Positions 38,948-38,968 of a stretch of DNA of 38,968 nt are shown here, in pieces. A program made the position numbers and the translations under genes. This stretch comes from Streptomyces pseudogriseolus (lineage in GTDB: Bacteria > Actinomycetota > Actinomycetes > Streptomycetales > Streptomycetaceae), in the NCBI GenBank assembly GCA_002154585.1, contig MUNG01000067.1:1-38968 (forward strand), written 5' to 3'. Under the pieces are notes generated by a model. That model worked only from the letters and a program-made list of their open reading frames with translations. It did no database searches and was not told where the DNA came from. The stretch's first letter is position 1; every line of letters begins with the position of its first letter.

Positions 38948-38968
38948 CGCGCTGTGCGCAAGCTGCTG

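Noticed and set aside
1..38968. CRISPR array, rRNA or tRNA
   Set aside because: No regularly spaced repeats and no recognisable tRNA cloverleaf or rRNA sequence were seen when reading both strands.

Overview
The window looks like a chromosomal segment of a Streptomyces or closely related actinomycete. GC content is high throughout, GTG starts and ATGA/GTGA overlaps are common, TTA codons are rare, and there is a SARP-type regulator, a TPR regulator of actinobacterial type and several insertion-sequence (IS) remnants. No rRNA, tRNA, CRISPR array or replication origin was seen.

Layout. (1) Positions 1-2650 are a mobile-element scrapyard. It holds a frameshifted IS701-like transposase tail, two small hypothetical genes, an integrase-like C-terminal fragment, an intact 951-bp IS5-family element with 19-bp inverted repeats (which truncates a hypothetical gene), and the 3' end of another IS5-like transposase. 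(2) Positions 3046-4852 hold a small membrane protein, a probably frameshifted unknown gene and weakly supported small ORFs. (3) A SARP-type activator (5614-4844, minus) is divergent from a very large plus-strand operon (5917-32964). (4) Positions 33117-33491 (minus) encode a small protein convergent with the operon end, which could be an immunity protein. (5) Positions 33501-35569 (minus) are a meta-cleavage lower-pathway operon (hydratase, acylating acetaldehyde dehydrogenase, aldolase) whose aldolase is truncated. (6) A divergent TPR/HTH regulator, a Nudix hydrolase and a hypothetical protein finish the window.

The centrepiece is a complete contractile injection system (CIS, Afp/PVC-like) of about 27 kb. 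Gene order: Pvc16/DUF4255 terminator, an unknown Ig-like protein, sheath 1, tube 1, sheath 2, tube 2, a LysM-type CIS tube protein (Afp7-like), two tiny ORFs, gpD-like hub (Afp8-like), gpV-like spike, a 558-aa protein with a hydrophobic hairpin, gp25 (Afp9-like), baseplate J (Afp11-like), tail protein I (Afp12-like), tape-measure-like protein, AAA+ ATPase (Afp15-like), a coiled-coil protein, two proteins sharing a CIS-associated N-terminal domain, and a 617-aa protein ending in a WHH/HNH-type nuclease motif. Almost every junction overlaps or is within a few bases, so translation is probably coupled.

How it may work. The divergent SARP probably controls the operon, and in-frame TTA codons in three operon genes suggest an added bldA (tRNA-Leu UUA) developmental brake. 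The terminal gene is the best candidate for the toxic cargo. The hydrophobic protein in the baseplate block is the best candidate for a membrane contact. The most notable features are the duplicated sheath/tube modules, the linked nuclease effector with a neighbouring candidate immunity gene, and the membrane-segment protein.
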